From Typhlomys cinereus (lineage: Eukaryota; Chordata; Mammalia; Rodentia; Platacanthomyidae), in assembly GCA_023101885.1 (NCBI GenBank), contig JALPQD010000214.1:372001-436000 (forward strand): 64,000 bases of DNA, read 5' to 3'. A program made the position numbers and the translations under genes. A model generated the notes under the pieces. That model did no database searches and was not told the DNA's origin. It worked only from the letters and a program-made list of their open reading frames with translations. Positions 62,203 to 64,000 of this stretch are shown here, one piece after another (positions within the stretch are counted from its first letter, which is position 1; each line of letters opens with the position of its first letter).

Positions 62203-62556
62203 TATCATGGTTACTCTTAACTGTTGCTATGAGAGAATACTTAAAGTCAATCAACTTAGAGGATAAAGGAAGATTTATTCAGCTTAAAGTTCCAAAGGGG
62301 AGATTCAGTCTTTTATGTCAGAGGCAACATAGCTGATTGGCCAAAGCTAGAGACAGGCTAAGTCACTCCCATCTGTGAGGCTGAGAGCTGCCAAACTGCT
62401 TGCTACAAAGGCAGACTTCTCCTGGAGGTAGGGTGATACTAATCCACCTCAAAGCCTACTCCTTGTGACTGTCTTATTCCAGCAAGGCTCCACCACTCAA
62501 AGATGCCATGACCTTCCCAAATACATGAGACTGTGGGAGACGCATTTCAAACCATG
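62203..62556 (-). mobile_element. MaLR (MT/ORR-like) LTR interrupted at its edge by the L1
   Basis: Same layout as 36339: CTGTTGCTATGAGAGAATAC, GAAGATTTATTCAGC, CTCCTGGAGGTAGGGTGA, TTCCAGCAAGGCTCCACC and ATGAGACTGTGGGAG. The L1 landed in its 3' edge, so the L1 is younger. Confidence 0.75.
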
Positions 62557-62564
62557 AATCTCTC

Positions 62565-62571
62565 TCTCTCT

Positions 62572-62655
<84 letters not shown>
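62565..62655. repeat. (TC)n then (CTAT)n microsatellite
   Basis: A short TC run then about 21 CTAT units, perfect in register. Confidence 0.95.
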
Positions 62656-62795
62656 ATGAGATGGGCATATTCACCTGTGGATGTTCTTGAACTTCTAGTC
62701 CTCTTGTCTCCACCTTCTGAGATTATAGACACAGGCTACCATACTTGCAACTTAGGCAAGCACTTTACCAAGTGGGCTACATCTCTGGACACTTA
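62656..62795 (-). repeat. B4-like SINE remnant
   Basis: In sense order: CCAGAGATGTAGCCCACTTG and AAAGTGCTTGCCTAAG (tRNA-like), then GTAGCCTGTGTCTATAATCTC and GGTGGAGACAAGAGGAC (B1-like). The layout equals the 51061 element. Confidence 0.6.
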
Positions 62796-63055
62796 ATCAT
62801 CATTTTTTGCTGATCACATTGTTATAAGTGTTGACCTTATGTTCCAATATTATATTATAAAGTTGAAGATACATAGAGACATTTCATATCTCAAGAAATT
62901 TAAATGTGATACAACTAAAATAAAAGTGAAATGCAATAGATTGATTATGTTCAAGTATAAATTTGTATACTAAATGTCTTCAATTGGAAATTTTTTATGA
63001 TTTGTTTCATGAATGGTGGATATATCTGTACACATGTGCATATGTGTAAGTGTAT
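62796..63055. other. AT-rich unassigned DNA
   Basis: Nothing recognised. Confidence 0.4.
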
Positions 63056-63447
63056 ATGTGCAGAGGTCTACTCCTGGCCACTGGGAAGGAGAAAGGTAAG
63101 CACGCTGCCTGCCCCTCCACCTCCCAGGTCCCAGGAGACAATCAAACATGGTAGGGAGTTAAGTCAAAGCATGAACTCACTTTATTTATGCAGCACAGCA
63201 GTTTATAAAGGCAAAAACTGTGAGGCACGAAATGAGCAGCCTATCATACTAAAGGTTAGCACAGCAGCGCAGGCCTCATGGGTTAGGGTCAGCATTAAGA
63301 ACTCTTATGAACCAATCAGGGTTCCCTGTGATGCAAACAGGCTTACGTCCCACACACTAGCTCCTAGTGCCATCTTAGGCCCCATATGCTCAGCCATGCC
63401 TTGTTCACTTCCTCACAGCACCATCTTGCCTGGGCTGGCTCAACATC
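63056..63447 (-). mobile_element. class II (IAP-like) ERV 3' LTR
   Basis: Reverse-strand LTR. Its 5' end is TGTTGAGCCAGCCCAGG at 63447, directly after a polypurine tract, so this is a 3' LTR. A TATA-like TTTATAAA and AATAAA signal are seen in sense order near 63203 and 63185 (TTATTTAT/TTTATAAA on the plus strand). CCAAT is visible as GAACCAATCAGG near 63308. The other end near 63056 is approximate. With CCAAT, TATA and AATAAA all present, it may have kept promoter form. Confidence 0.72.
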
Positions 63448-63469
63448 GCCCTCTTTTTGTTTTTTATGA
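63448..63469 (-). other. polypurine tract (plus-strand primer) of the ERV
   Basis: In sense order AAAAACAAAAAGAGGGCGA lies directly before TGTTG of the LTR, as required for a plus-strand primer. Confidence 0.75.
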
Positions 63470-63700
63470 GCCAATGTGTTCACCTAGATGTTAGATCGTA
63501 CCCAGATTGACTCTACCTTGAATTAGGTAAGGTATCAATCAGGTCACCTGGGTTAGTTCATGCCTTTGGTCCTGTCCATCTTGGTGTAGGTAGAACTGTT
63601 AGAGGCAAGTGGGAAGCCTGTCATAATGGCACCTTGATGGGGTTGCAATGCCAAAACGCACATCTATCATATATAGAGTTTGTTGACAGATGGCTTTGAT

Positions 63701-63744
63701 GCACTGGGTTCACTATGATCAACCCTTGGCAGTGAACCCAGTGC
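63701..63744 (-). promoter_or_regulatory. strong hairpin upstream of the ERV 3' LTR
   Basis: Arms GCACTGGGTTCACT and AGTGAACCCAGTGC are perfect reverse complements (14 bp), with a 16-base loop. A second stem TAAATGTC/GACATTTA follows at 63781-63803. Retroviral RNA export elements of IAP and simple betaretroviruses lie between the last gene and the 3' LTR and are built from such hairpins. The role is inferred from position only. Confidence 0.45.
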
Positions 63745-64000
63745 CCTGTCCCTGTCTTTTCGCATCCCTAATTTTTACAATAAATGTCCAGGGCAGACAT
63801 TTAATACATGAGAGCATCCCGGGTCATTAGGTGATCCAGTGAGGGGCAGGGTACAGCCCTTCTTCCCTCTACATTCAGGCTGGCCAGCATGTCCTTCAGT
63901 CCAGTCTAGTACGTCCCATGAGCCCCTGGCCAAATCGCTTAAGTCAAAAAGAAGGTCAAGGAACCAGGCAGTTGGTAGTTGGGTATTAATAGTCTGGTTG

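Larger units (their letters stand above)
63448..64000 (-). mobile_element. ERV internal 3' region, runs past the window edge
   Basis: Non-coding sequence upstream of the 3' LTR, more complex and GC-richer than its surroundings. No protein frame with a recognisable domain is visible in this part, so gag, pol and env, if kept, lie to the right. It holds a perfect 14-bp stem (63701-63714 with 63731-63744) and an 8-bp stem (63781-63788 with 63796-63803). Confidence 0.6.

Noticed and set aside
61391..62655. CRISPR-like array
   Set aside because: The repeats are 4-bp tandem units without spacers, in eukaryotic DNA.
62997..63494. 165-codon plus-strand frame at the ERV LTR
   Set aside because: It is antisense to the LTR and its polypurine tract; composition follows the LTR.

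Overview
The window looks like gene-poor, AT-rich nuclear DNA from a rodent. I find no credible host protein-coding gene, rRNA or tRNA gene. What can be named is almost all transposable elements. Rodent-type evidence: B1, B3, B4 and ID SINE remnants, an L1 with a rodent-like 3' polypurine tract, MT/ORR-like MaLR LTRs, and IAP/MMTV-like (class II) LTRs. A distinct SINE with a B2-like tRNA head, a GC-rich body and a (CA)n tail occurs five times. B1, B3 and B4 fit a mouse-related rodent. The distinct SINE suggests a lineage other than Mus or Rattus, possibly a dipodoid, but that is a guess.

Layout. 1-2515 holds an antisense-oriented ancient L1 remnant and half of a B1. 2529-9034 is a full-length L1 on the minus strand with a 13-bp target-site duplication. 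It split the B1; its ORF1 is intact, its ORF2 is broken, and a SINE is nested in ORF2. 10783-11480 is an ERV LTR with a tRNA-Lys-like primer-binding site and a leader. 12808-12935 is a minisatellite. SINEs lie at 13576, 20533, 25457 and 58790. 15840-16440 and 53930-54480 are non-repetitive, more complex stretches that could be conserved regulatory DNA. 22153-22605 is a GC-rich LTR-like element. 29340-29800 is a decayed relative of the 10783 LTR. 30555-46190 holds B3, MIR, ID, MaLR and old L1 remnants in long unassigned DNA. 51061-52611 is a B4-like SINE followed by a MaLR provirus with two LTRs and a very short interior. 55454-55621 is a short poly(A)-tailed retroinsertion of unknown source. 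56995-59095 is a repeat cluster with nested insertions. 61391-62795 holds tetranucleotide repeats, an L1 with a 5' inversion, a MaLR LTR and a B4. 63056-64000 is the 3' end of a class II ERV on the minus strand, with its polypurine tract, a strong hairpin and its 3' LTR; the rest of the provirus lies beyond the right edge.

How they work together: there is no operon or pathway here. The relations are insertional. L1-type target-primed integration explains the SINEs, the L1 fragments and the 55454 insertion. The nesting gives relative ages: B1 before L1 before SINE, and MaLR LTR before inverted L1. The most useful observations are the L1's disabled reverse transcriptase motif beside an intact ORF1, a 39-bp ORF2 segment copied into its own 3' UTR, the hairpin upstream of the class II 3' LTR, and the unexplained 168-bp retroinsertion.
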